64,000 nucleotides of DNA from Tissierella sp. (lineage in GTDB: Bacteria > Bacillota > Clostridia > Tissierellales > Tissierellaceae): contig NZ_JAVKTS010000005.1 in NCBI RefSeq assembly GCF_031460495.1, forward strand, positions 124,001 through 188,000. Direction: 5' to 3'. Positions 54,380-62,566 of this stretch are shown here, one piece after another. The translations under genes were made by a program, and so were the position numbers. The notes under the pieces were generated by a model. It was not told where the DNA came from, ran no database searches, and was given only the letters and a program-made list of their open reading frames with translations. How positions within the stretch are numbered: position 1 is the first letter of the stretch; each line of letters begins with the position of its first letter.

Positions 54380-55585
54380 ATGACTAACAATTGGGGTAAA
54401 AAGGCTTATGCAGTATTGTGGGCAGCAACTGGAATTAATTTTATTTCTGCTATACTATATGTTTGGAGTGTCATCAGCAAGGCTCTTGTAAATCAATTAA
54501 ACTGGACTAGCAAGGAAGCATCCCTTCCTTATACAACATTAACTATTTGCTTTGTAATTGCTATGGTTATATTTGGTAAAATAGTAGATTCAAAGGGACC
54601 TACTCTTCCTTCTTTAATAGGTAGTATATTAATAGGTCTAGGTCTAATATTCTCAGGATTTACTACAAATCCTACCATAATGATACTTACAATGGGAGTT
54701 CTTGTAGGGGTGGGATCTGGTATTATAAATGTAGCTACTACATCTACTGGTGTAAAATGGTTTCCACCTGAGAAAAAGGGTATGGTTACAGGTATAGTTG
54801 TAGCAGGAGTAGGCTTATCCTCTGCATTTTATTCTCCATTATCCAACTATCTTATAAAGGCAGTAGGTATTTCAAAGACTTTTATTTATCTAGGCATATT
54901 CATTCTATTAATTGCAGTTCCCTTATCTCTATTAATAAAAAGTCCACCAAAGGATCTTAATTTTGGAGACAAGAAAAAGGAAGTACATAAAAGCCCTAGT
55001 AAGGACCATGATTGGAAATATATGTTGATGGACACACACTTTTACAAATTATGGCTTATGTTAGGTTTCTCATCATCAGCAGGGCTTATGATAGTAGGTC
55101 ATATATCTAACATAGCCAAGCTTCAAGTAGGATGGGAGGCAGGATTTATTTTAGTTATTATATTGGCCCTATTCAACAGCTTAGGAAGATTTTTAGGAGG
55201 ATTCATATCAGATAAAATTCCAAGACTTGCTTTAATTCGCATAATATTTGTAGTCCAAGGAATTAATATGTTTTTGTTCACTATGTATTCCAATGTATAT
55301 CTTCTTAGTATTGGAGTAGCTGTAACAGGCCTATGTTATGGTGGAGGATTTTCCATATTTCCAGCTATGGCCTCAGATGCCTATGGCAGCAAGAATTTTG
55401 GTATGAATTATGGCGTATTATTTACCGCATGGGGATTAGGTGGAGTAATAGGGCCTATGACGGCAGCTACTTTACTAGATTCATCAGGATCATATAAATA
55501 CGCATATATAACAGCATCAGTTCTTTTAATCATAGCAATAGCTATAACATTTACCGTAAAAAATGGGACAGAGGGACAGGAGTAG
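54380..55585 (+). CDS. MFS transporter, OxlT (oxalate/formate antiporter)-like
   Basis: A 401-residue major facilitator protein with 12 predicted helices. FGKIVDSKGPTLPSLIG (loop 2-3) and FLGGFISDKIPRLALIRII (loop 8-9) are the MFS signature loops; SVISKALVNQLNWTSKEASLPYT near the N-terminus and YGVLFTAWGLGGVIGPM are typical of OxlT-like monocarboxylate carriers. Likely an anion or organic-acid transporter. The last seven residues (NGTEGQE) and the stop are encoded by a palindromic repeat, so the original C-terminus has been altered. Confidence 0.9.
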   Translation: MTNNWGKKAYAVLWAATGINFISAILYVWSVISKALVNQLNWTSKEASLPYTTLTICFVIAMVIFGKIVDSKGPTLPSLIGSILIGLGLIFSGFTTNPTIMILTMGVLVGVGSGIINVATTSTGVKWFPPEKKGMVTGIVVAGVGLSSAFYSPLSNYLIKAVGISKTFIYLGIFILLIAVPLSLLIKSPPKDLNFGDKKKEVHKSPSKDHDWKYMLMDTHFYKLWLMLGFSSSAGLMIVGHISNIAKLQVGWEAGFILVIILALFNSLGRFLGGFISDKIPRLALIRIIFVVQGINMFLFTMYSNVYLLSIGVAVTGLCYGGGFSIFPAMASDAYGSKNFGMNYGVLFTAWGLGGVIGPMTAATLLDSSGSYKYAYITASVLLIIAIAITFTVKNGTEGQE

Positions 55586-55592
55586 TGTCCCA
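55564..55592. repeat. Palindromic TGGGACAG repeat covering the end of the MFS gene
   Basis: TGGGACA (55564-55570) and TGTCCCA (55586-55592) around GAGGGACAGGAGTAG. The reverse complement of 57209-57237 matches it with one difference over 29 bases. Confidence 0.85.
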
Positions 55593-55598
55593 GATAAA

Positions 55599-55629
55599 AA
55601 ATGCCAGAAGAATTATTCTTCTGGCATTT
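55599..55629. terminator. Bidirectional terminator between MFS and aminopeptidase genes
   Basis: Perfect 14-bp stem AAATGCCAGAAGAA / TTCTTCTGGCATTT with a TTA loop, between convergent genes. Confidence 0.9.
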
Positions 55630-55640
55630 CTTAATATATA

Positions 55641-57098
55641 TTAGTGACTACAACCTTGCCCCTTACATCCTTTTGCCAAATTATATAGAGTTTTAACAGG
55701 AACACCTGAAGCTCCCTTTGGTAAATATCCTCTTTCAGCAGAGTTAGATGATGTACCTGCAATATCTAAATGAACCCAAGGAACATTATTTACAAACTCT
55801 TCTAGGAAAAGTCCAGCAGTTATGGTGCCAGCCCCACCTACAGTGGAATTCCTTAAATCTCCCACAGTTCCCTTTATACTTTCCTTATATTCCTCATTTG
55901 TAGGCATTTGCCATACTGGTTCTCCTGCTAATTCTGCAGCGTCCTTCACAGCATCCATCAAGGCTTGATCATTTGTTACTGCTCCAGTATTTATACCTCC
56001 TAAGGCAACAACACATGCACCAGTAAGAGTAGCGATATCAACTATTTTGTCAGCTTTTTCTACTGTTGCTGCATACCATAATGCATCAGCTAGAGTTAAC
56101 CTACCTTCCGCATCAGTGCTCCATACTTCAATAGTTTTTCCAGCCATTGAGCCTATTACATCTCCTGGTTTATATGCTTCACCTGAAATCAGGTTCTCAC
56201 AAGCAGCTACAATTGCAACAACATTTCTTTTTACCTTTGTTTTGGCAATAGCTTTCATCACTCCTACAACAGAAGCAGATCCAGCCATATCACCATGCAT
56301 AGATACCATACTACTTCCAGGTTTGATGGAATATCCACCTGAATCGTAAGTTAATCCTTTACCAACTAGAGCCAATTTTTCTTCTGACTCACTATCTCCA
56401 TTCCATTTCATTACAATGAATTGAGGTTCATTAGCAGACCCTTTAGTAACAGCTAAAAATGCTGTCATACCTAATTCTTCAATTTTTTCACGACCAAAGA
56501 TTTCTACTTCAACACCTAGACCTGATAGTTCGTCCTTAGCACGAGTAGCCAATTCTAAAGGAGTTAGAGTTATAGCTGGTTCATTAGCCAAATCTCTTGC
56601 TAAGAAAATACCTTCTACTATACTAGTAATCTCCTTGATACCATCTTCCACTTTTTCCTTTTTATCTTCTATGACATCTAAATAGAAGTCCTTAACAGTT
56701 GGCTTTACTTTCTTTTCTGATAGATATTTTTCAAATGAGTATTCTGATTGTAATAATCCCTCAGCTATGGCCATATTAGTTTTTCTATAGCAAAGATTTT
56801 CAAACTTCGCTACTGTAACTGTAGCTGATTCAATTTTCAACTTCATCAATTCTTTTCCTAGCTTGTAAAAGGCTTTTCTAAGGGATTCAAGATTTAGTTT
56901 ATCTTCTTCCCCAAGTCCTAATAAAATAACATTATTACCTCTAAAAGAAACATCAGAATAGATTTCACCACAAGAAGCTTTGAAAAGTTCCTTCTCAATT
57001 ACATAGCTATATAATTCAGGTGATTTTTCCAAAGTTTCCGTGCCTTTAAATACTGGCAGAATTTCAACTTTTCCGCCTTTACCGATTAAAATATTCAA
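55641..57098 (-). CDS. pepA: Leucyl aminopeptidase (M17)
   Basis: A 485-residue cytosolic aminopeptidase of the PepA/LAP family. The M17 signature STDAEGRLTLADAL (NTDAEGR type) lies near residue 325, with metal ligands also in VGKGLTYDSGGYSIKPGSSMVSMHGDMAGSA (Lys and Asp). The C-terminus GCKGQGCSH is Cys-rich. It releases N-terminal residues from peptides. TTG 57098 is the best start: AAGGGGTG stands 6-7 bases ahead; GTG 57107 overlaps that site. Confidence 0.92.
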   Translation of the reverse strand: MNILIGKGGKVEILPVFKGTETLEKSPELYSYVIEKELFKASCGEIYSDVSFRGNNVILLGLGEEDKLNLESLRKAFYKLGKELMKLKIESATVTVAKFENLCYRKTNMAIAEGLLQSEYSFEKYLSEKKVKPTVKDFYLDVIEDKKEKVEDGIKEITSIVEGIFLARDLANEPAITLTPLELATRAKDELSGLGVEVEIFGREKIEELGMTAFLAVTKGSANEPQFIVMKWNGDSESEEKLALVGKGLTYDSGGYSIKPGSSMVSMHGDMAGSASVVGVMKAIAKTKVKRNVVAIVAACENLISGEAYKPGDVIGSMAGKTIEVWSTDAEGRLTLADALWYAATVEKADKIVDIATLTGACVVALGGINTGAVTNDQALMDAVKDAAELAGEPVWQMPTNEEYKESIKGTVGDLRNSTVGGAGTITAGLFLEEFVNNVPWVHLDIAGTSSNSAERGYLPKGASGVPVKTLYNLAKGCKGQGCSH

Positions 57099-57180
57099 TA
57101 TTAACACCCCTTATATTTATTTAGATACTCTAATTATATCAAAAGATATAGTAAAACAAAAGTTATATTTAAGCTGAAGT

Positions 57181-57237
57181 AAAGGGGACAGTCCCATTTG
57201 CTTCATAGTGGGACACAACTCCTGTCCCTCTGTCCCA
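57181..57237. repeat. Double copy of the GGGACAGTCCC palindrome family
   Basis: AAAGGGGACAGTCCCATTT at about 57181-57199, followed by the 29-base TGGGACA...TGTCCCA element at 57209-57237. The second is the inverted copy of 55564-55592. Confidence 0.85.
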
Positions 57238-57247
57238 CATTTTTCTA

Positions 57248-57276
57248 TTGCATAAATCATCTAAATATAGTATTAT
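57248..57276 (+). promoter_or_regulatory. Promoter of the tRNA-Val gene
   Basis: TTGCAT (57248-57253), 17-base spacer, TATTAT (57271-57276), ending 10 bases before the mature tRNA. Confidence 0.75.
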
Positions 57277-57286
57277 ACTTTTATAT

Positions 57287-57362
57287 GGGCGGTTAACTCA
57301 GCTGGTAGAGTGTCATCTTGACGTGGTGAAAGTCGTAGGTTCGAGTCCTATACCGCCCACCA
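57287..57362 (+). tRNA. tRNA-Val (anticodon GAC)
   Basis: A 76-nt cloverleaf with encoded CCA. Acceptor GGGCGGT/ACCGCCC; D-arm ACTC...GAGT with AGCTGGTA; anticodon stem TCATC/GGTGA (one wobble pair) with loop TTGACGT, giving anticodon GAC for Val GUC/GUU; T-arm GTAGG-TTCGAGT-CCTAT. It is a single tRNA gene, not in a cluster. Confidence 0.93.
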
Positions 57363-57438
57363 CAAAATTCGAATAATAATCTAGATACCCGCATAAATAT
57401 TTAGGAAATAGCATTGTTTGCTGAATTGGAGGTGTAGC

Positions 57439-57537
57439 ATGAAAAATTCAAAATTAACAAAAATAGTAATATACTTACTTATATTTTCATTTGCTTTATC
57501 AGTTATCATACCTATAATAACATTATCCATGAATTAA
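57439..57537 (+). CDS. 32-residue single-helix membrane protein
   Basis: ATG 57439 to TAA 57537 encodes a basic start (MKNSKLTK) followed by one strongly hydrophobic helix (IVIYLLIFSFALSVIIPIIT). TTGGAGGTG lies at ideal spacing before the ATG and a terminator follows directly, so it looks like a real small gene. The function is unknown; a small membrane peptide or toxin-like peptide is possible. Confidence 0.65.
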   Translation: MKNSKLTKIVIYLLIFSFALSVIIPIITLSMN

Positions 57538-57539
57538 TA

Positions 57540-57576
57540 ATATTGCCAGAGTTAATCTCTAGGCAATATTTTTTTA
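57540..57576 (+). terminator. Terminator after the small membrane ORF
   Basis: Stem AATATTGCC / GGCAATATT with an inner AGAG/TCTCT hairpin, followed by TTTTT. Confidence 0.88.
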
Positions 57577-57633
57577 AAATTCTAAGGCATATTATGGTAT
57601 AATACTTTCAAAGCCTGAACTAAGGAGGACAAT

Positions 57634-58749
57634 ATGAAAAAAGCCTTATTATTTATAATTATGATATTGATGATTAGTAGTTTTTCTGTCTTTGCAGAGG
57701 AAGAATATATGGAATCAACTATGGAAAATGCCATAGTCCTCGAAGCTGGAGAAGCACAAGCCTCAGAAGAATATGGAGGAAATATTCAATACCAAGATGT
57801 AAAACTAAAGATCACTAGTGGAAAATATAAAGATGAAGTTTTAGAAATAGAAAATCATATCCCAGATAATGACGCCTATAGTATTTATGTGAAAAAGGGC
57901 GATAAAGTAGTAGTAATGGTTGATGAATATGAGGGTTATCATGAAGTATATATCGCTGATTTCGCAAGAACTAATTATATTATTTATTTGGCCATATTAT
58001 TTATATTGATAATTCTTGTTGTTGGAAAGATGAAAGGCTTCAAAGCCATTATCTCTCTAACTATAACTATAGCTTCAGTATTCTATATCTTATTACCTCA
58101 AATCTTAAAAGGTGCAAATCCAATACCTATATCAATTGCTATATCCATAGGTGTTACAATCATCACCATATTTTTAGTATCAGGGATTAACAACAAGAGT
58201 ATAGCAGCTATAATAGGTACTTCCATGGGAGTTATAATAGCAGGATTGATTTCCTACTATGTAGGTGTGAAAATACACTTAACAGGATTAAGTGCCGAGG
58301 AAGCTACAATGTTAATGTATATCCCACAAGAGGTAAGCTTTAATTTTAAGAATTTACTTTTTTCAGGTATAATTATTGGGTCTTTAGGGGCAATAATGGA
58401 TGTAGGAATGTCAATAGCTTCTGCAATTGATGAAGTCCATTCTGTTAATAACAATTTAACTACAAAGGAATTATTTAATTCAGGGATGAATGTAGGTAAA
58501 GATGTAATGGGAACTATGACTAATACTTTGATTCTAGCATATACAGGATCATCTATACCTCTTTTATTATTATTTATGGCATATGAAACTAGCCTAACAG
58601 AAATAATGAACTTAGACATAATTGCAACAGAAGTAATACGATCATTATCAGGTAGCATTGGATTGGTACTTACTATTCCAATTACAGCTCTTGTAACATC
58701 TATATTAATAAAAAAACAAAAACCAATGGAGGAAGAGAAGAATGAGTAA
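57634..58749 (+). CDS. YibE/F-like membrane protein
   Basis: A 371-residue protein. A signal peptide (residues 1-21) is followed by a beta-rich extracytoplasmic domain (about 25-110) and seven or eight transmembrane helices of the YibE_F family (DFARTNYIIYLAILFILIILVVGKMKGFKAIISL; SGIIIGSLGAIMDVGMSIASAIDEV). The family is uncharacterised, with suggested transport roles. The ZIP transporter gene overlaps its 3' end by 8 bases, so the two are co-expressed. Confidence 0.9.
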   Translation: MKKALLFIIMILMISSFSVFAEEEYMESTMENAIVLEAGEAQASEEYGGNIQYQDVKLKITSGKYKDEVLEIENHIPDNDAYSIYVKKGDKVVVMVDEYEGYHEVYIADFARTNYIIYLAILFILIILVVGKMKGFKAIISLTITIASVFYILLPQILKGANPIPISIAISIGVTIITIFLVSGINNKSIAAIIGTSMGVIIAGLISYYVGVKIHLTGLSAEEATMLMYIPQEVSFNFKNLLFSGIIIGSLGAIMDVGMSIASAIDEVHSVNNNLTTKELFNSGMNVGKDVMGTMTNTLILAYTGSSIPLLLLFMAYETSLTEIMNLDIIATEVIRSLSGSIGLVLTIPITALVTSILIKKQKPMEEEKNE

Positions 58750-59557
58750 GGAAGTATTGCTATCACTAGGGCTTACAACTATAGTAGGTCTTTCCATGGG
58801 ATTAGGTAGTTTAGTATCTTTTTTCGTGAAAGAAACAAATAAAAGATTCTTATCACTTTCCCTAAGCTTTTCAGCAGGGATAATGATATATGTATCATTT
58901 ATGGCTATTTTGCCAGAAGGAATGGAATTAATAGAATCATATTATGGAGAGCATAATAATATTATAGCTTTATGTGGTTTTTTTGGAGGCATGTTGATTA
59001 CTGCAATTGTAGAGAAACTAGTACATAAATTTGGAGGACATTATCATGGACATGACCATGACCACCACGATCACCATCACCATGATAATGAGGAAGGTGA
59101 GCATTTATCAAAACTAGGACTTATGTCGGCAGTTGCCATAGCTATACATAATTTGCCTGAGGGATTAGCTATATTCACTGCCGGACTAAAGGATATAACT
59201 GTGGCCATTCCCATAGCTGCAGCAGTAATACTACACAATATACCCCTAAGTATAGCCATATCAGTGCCAATTTTTTATTCCACAGGTAGCAAAAAGAAAG
59301 CATTTATATATTCATCCCTTGTAGGGCTTTGTCAGCCCTTAGGAGCAATATTAGGATATTTAATTTTATCAAGATTCTTTAATGACTTAGTATTTGGAAT
59401 TTTATTTTCTATAGTTGCAGGAATTATGATATTCGTATCTCTAGATGAATTATTGCCATCTTCACAAAAACACGAAGACCATCATATTTCAGTATATGGA
59501 GCAATTGCAGGTATGGCTGTTATGGCATTGTCCATGACTGTATTTCATATTCATTAA
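58742..59557 (+). CDS. ZIP family metal transporter (ZupT-like)
   Basis: A 271-residue ZIP protein with eight helices and a His-rich cytoplasmic loop (HYHGHDHDHHDHHHHD, about residues 100-115). Helix IV has HNLPEGLAIF and helix V HNIPLSIAIS, the paired HNxPEG-type metal sites. It imports Zn2+ or other divalent metals such as Fe2+ or Mn2+. It is coupled to the YibE/F-like gene. Confidence 0.94.
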   Translation: MSKEVLLSLGLTTIVGLSMGLGSLVSFFVKETNKRFLSLSLSFSAGIMIYVSFMAILPEGMELIESYYGEHNNIIALCGFFGGMLITAIVEKLVHKFGGHYHGHDHDHHDHHHHDNEEGEHLSKLGLMSAVAIAIHNLPEGLAIFTAGLKDITVAIPIAAAVILHNIPLSIAISVPIFYSTGSKKKAFIYSSLVGLCQPLGAILGYLILSRFFNDLVFGILFSIVAGIMIFVSLDELLPSSQKHEDHHISVYGAIAGMAVMALSMTVFHIH

Positions 59558-59569
59558 ATGTAGAATTAA

Positions 59570-59616
59570 TAAAAAAGTTATTAAGCTCTTATTAAAAAGA
59601 GTTTAATAACTTTTTA
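59570..59616. terminator. Bidirectional terminator between ZIP and murJ genes
   Basis: AAAAAGTTATTAA on the left, TTTAATAACTTTTT on the right, with an inner GCTCTTATTAAAAAGAGT hairpin. The right edge overlaps the last bases of murJ. Confidence 0.8.
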
Positions 59617-61117
59617 ATATATTCAGTGATTTACATACCTTTACATATAGACCTAGGCTTATTGTAGCTGATATAAGTACATCCAATATATTATTTATCA
59701 AAGAATCTTTTAATATATTTGATATTGCACCATGGATTAAAAGTAGACAGGTTGTCATAATTATTTCTGATATACTCATTTTAAAAGTCATACTTTTAAA
59801 ATGAGACTTTTCTTCAATTTGTAATTTCCTATTTAAATCAATAAGGCCATATATTAGAGCTAATGTAATAGAGATACTACTACTTAATGCAATACCACCT
59901 GGCCCCATAAACTTAGATAAAAATAAGTTCAAAATTCCATTTAAAATCAAAGTACGAAAACCAATGGAAATAGGTGTTTTTGTATCTTGAATCGAATAAT
60001 ATGCTCGAATAATTAATGGATATAGGGCCATGGCTGTTAAGCCAATTGCATAATTTGTCAATGCCCTTGAAGTCAGTAGGGATGCTTGTATATTAAAGGC
60101 ACCTCTTTGAAATAATATTTTAACTAAGGGCTCTGCCATAATAATTAATATAATAGAAACAGGTAATACAATAATTAATACCATATGAAAGCAGTGCCTA
60201 ATTTCACTTTTAAAATGTTCTTCATCATGTTTGTGATAATCTTCAGATAGTACTGGAAATATAACTGTGACTATGGCTGCAATAAATACACCTAAAAACA
60301 AATCAATAATATTGTTGGCAAAGCTTAATCCAGCAATACTTCCTTCAGATAGAGTTGATGCTACTGCATTATCAATAGAAAGATTTAATTCATTGAGACC
60401 AACACCTGCAAGTATAGGAATCAAATAATATTCTAATTTTCTAATATACCTATCCTTTAAATCAAATCTAAAGAAATACTTAAATTCATTTGTCCTAAGA
60501 CCCTTTGAAAAAATAAATATTTGAACAATATTTGCCACAATATCTGTTATCATGAGTCCTTTTAATCCATAGAATCTTGAAAAAAACAATAGATAAATTA
60601 TATGCATAATTGGACTTGCAACTCTCCCCTTAGGACCGCCCTTAAAAGAATGTACTGATTGTAGAAATCCAGAGAATATTGCATTTATCAATGATATTGG
60701 TATAACAGGTAATCCTATTCTAAATAATAAAATGGTCTTATCTAATTCCTTTCCAGTAAATCCAGGACCAAATACTTTTACAATAACGGGAGCTCCTATA
60801 AATCCTATAGCAATTAAAATAAAGGAGAAAACTCCTGTTATATTTATTAAATTATTTGTAAATCGTATCTTTCTATTAATACCATGTCTTTCTTGAATTT
60901 CTTGCAATAAAGGTATAATTCCAATAATCATTCCATCACTTATGAGACTTGAAATAAGCATAATAGTACTAAATGCCAATAAATATGAGTCCATCTTATA
61001 ATTAATTCCTATTTTTGAAGCCATAAGTGTTTCTTTTGCAAAAGATAAGATTTTAGCAATTATCCCCAGATATATAATATAAAAAGTTGCTTTCTTCATT
61101 GATTTTTGACTTTTCAT
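59603..61117 (-). CDS. murJ: MurJ-like lipid II flippase (MVIN family)
   Basis: A 504-residue polytopic protein of the MviN/MurJ branch of the MOP superfamily, about 14 helices. Family signs: SFAKETLMASKIGINYKMDSYLLAF at the start, FGPGFTGKELDKTILLFRIGLPVIP, and LVKILFQRGAFNIQASLLTSRALTNYAIGL (the RGAF motif). It flips lipid II or another polyprenyl-linked sugar outward. The ribosome site is weak. It stands alone, so it may be a secondary MurJ rather than the main cell-wall copy. Confidence 0.92.
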   Translation of the reverse strand: MKSQKSMKKATFYIIYLGIIAKILSFAKETLMASKIGINYKMDSYLLAFSTIMLISSLISDGMIIGIIPLLQEIQERHGINRKIRFTNNLINITGVFSFILIAIGFIGAPVIVKVFGPGFTGKELDKTILLFRIGLPVIPISLINAIFSGFLQSVHSFKGGPKGRVASPIMHIIYLLFFSRFYGLKGLMITDIVANIVQIFIFSKGLRTNEFKYFFRFDLKDRYIRKLEYYLIPILAGVGLNELNLSIDNAVASTLSEGSIAGLSFANNIIDLFLGVFIAAIVTVIFPVLSEDYHKHDEEHFKSEIRHCFHMVLIIVLPVSIILIIMAEPLVKILFQRGAFNIQASLLTSRALTNYAIGLTAMALYPLIIRAYYSIQDTKTPISIGFRTLILNGILNLFLSKFMGPGGIALSSSISITLALIYGLIDLNRKLQIEEKSHFKSMTFKMSISEIIMTTCLLLIHGAISNILKDSLINNILDVLISATISLGLYVKVCKSLNILKSY

Positions 61118-61214
61118 TTATGTAGAATGCGCCTCTTTTCGACAAATTTACAGCAGTTAATTATATCATAATTGCTATATATGAGACAATGAATTTCATT
61201 TGTATGATCATATA

Positions 61215-62339
61215 TTATAAAATCTCCATAAAAGCAGCAATTCTAGTCTTGATTTGTCCAATATTAGATTTTGAGTAATCTGTTTCTATGGCCATATAAG
61301 GTATATCTAAATCGGTCATTAAGTTTTTTACTGCCCGTTGTTCAACACTATAAGGATGACAGGTCTGCAGTAATACTTCAATAACACCATCGACTTTAAA
61401 CTCATCTACTAGTTTTGGCAATAATTCCATCCTACTAATATTAGGTGACATAATTGCACAGCCAATATTTAAATATCTAGTTGCTATAGCTTTTACAATA
61501 TCATCACAATTTTCATCAACATTACTTCTAATAGGCTTTACACCATCGCAATTATCAAAGCAAACAACTACATCACCACTATTTTCAATAGTATTAACTA
61601 TCTTATCTAACACTCCACCTATAGGACAGCCAGTAATAAGAATTCTTTTAGCCTTTTTATCTACTGGTCTTGAACCTTCTTCATATTCTTTTTTAATATT
61701 GACTATAATTTCCTCAAGCTGTTTGTATTCTTCTTCTAAATTAAAATTAAATTTATATCCTTGGAGTATTTTATATGCATCAAATCCTGTAATTGCAGGT
61801 GGTTCTAGTTTGCTAAGTTCAAATAGTTCACCATATAAGCTTCTATATTTATTTCTAAAAGATGTGGCTTCTCTTAATTTTTCTTCAGTGATCTCTACAT
61901 CAAATTTTTCTTCTAGGGTTTTTATTAACAATCTAACTTCTTTTTCCCACATAAGTGGTGAATAACTTCTATCAGTTCCTTGTGGCACTTGCATAATGTG
62001 CATATCCTTAAACTCACTTAATAGCTCATACATCTTTTTCTTCCCATCACATGTTGTTTCTCCAATAATTATATCTGATAAATATGTATAACCACTATGG
62101 TCTGAAATTGCAGCTCCGTAGCTTGATTTAATTAAAGGACATACATTTGTAGGAAGATCTGATTCAGCATCAATTATTGTTTTATCAGTATTAGCACTTA
62201 GGTTCACGATATGAATACCTGCAGCATCGAGTATTTCAACAGGTGCAAAACTACAGTAAGTACCTGCTATCTTGCCTCCATTTTTTTTGATTTCTTTAGC
62301 CTTTAAAGTTCCATTTTTTATTAAATCAAAATTCTCCAT
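61215..62339 (-). CDS. Second double-cubane-cluster reductase (2-hydroxyacyl-CoA dehydratase D family)
   Basis: A 374-residue paralogue of the protein encoded at 19882. The same Cys motifs are found: TNVCPLIKSSYG, ETTCDGKKKMYE, TGCPIGG, DNCDGVK, NIGCAIMSPN and LLQTCHPYSVEQ, and an N-terminal KIAGTYCSFAPVEIL. It would be activated by an ASKHA activase, but none is adjacent; the one at 21067 could act in trans. The gene is divergent from the saoB-like selenoprotein gene with only 227 bp between them. AGGAGG precedes the ATG. Substrate unknown. Confidence 0.88.
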   Translation of the reverse strand: MENFDLIKNGTLKAKEIKKNGGKIAGTYCSFAPVEILDAAGIHIVNLSANTDKTIIDAESDLPTNVCPLIKSSYGAAISDHSGYTYLSDIIIGETTCDGKKKMYELLSEFKDMHIMQVPQGTDRSYSPLMWEKEVRLLIKTLEEKFDVEITEEKLREATSFRNKYRSLYGELFELSKLEPPAITGFDAYKILQGYKFNFNLEEEYKQLEEIIVNIKKEYEEGSRPVDKKAKRILITGCPIGGVLDKIVNTIENSGDVVVCFDNCDGVKPIRSNVDENCDDIVKAIATRYLNIGCAIMSPNISRMELLPKLVDEFKVDGVIEVLLQTCHPYSVEQRAVKNLMTDLDIPYMAIETDYSKSNIGQIKTRIAAFMEIL

Positions 62340-62477
62340 ACTAGCCTCCTAGAGTTAGTTAATCCGTTGGATTACAAAACAATTATATATGAAATTTGTG
62401 GAAAGTGTGATTATATTTTCCTATACTATGTCATATTACTATCAAAGATTTCTATAATTATTCTAAAAAACAAAAAG

Positions 62478-62501
62478 TTCTGATATAGTATTTCTGATAT
62501 A
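62478..62501. promoter_or_regulatory. Direct repeat in the divergent promoter region of the selenoprotein operon
   Basis: TTCTGATATA occurs at 62478-62487 and 62492-62501, 14 bp apart, between the minus-strand reductase gene and the plus-strand binding-protein gene. It could be an operator. No clear -35 is visible. Confidence 0.4.
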
Positions 62502-62566
62502 AACAACATAAAACGCATAGAATTTCAAAAGTTAGACAAGTCACAAACAATATAGAGTGGGATTAT

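Noticed and set aside
57181-57237. CRISPR-like repeats
   Set aside because: There is no regular spacing, no spacers and no cas gene; the units are palindromes scattered at gene ends.
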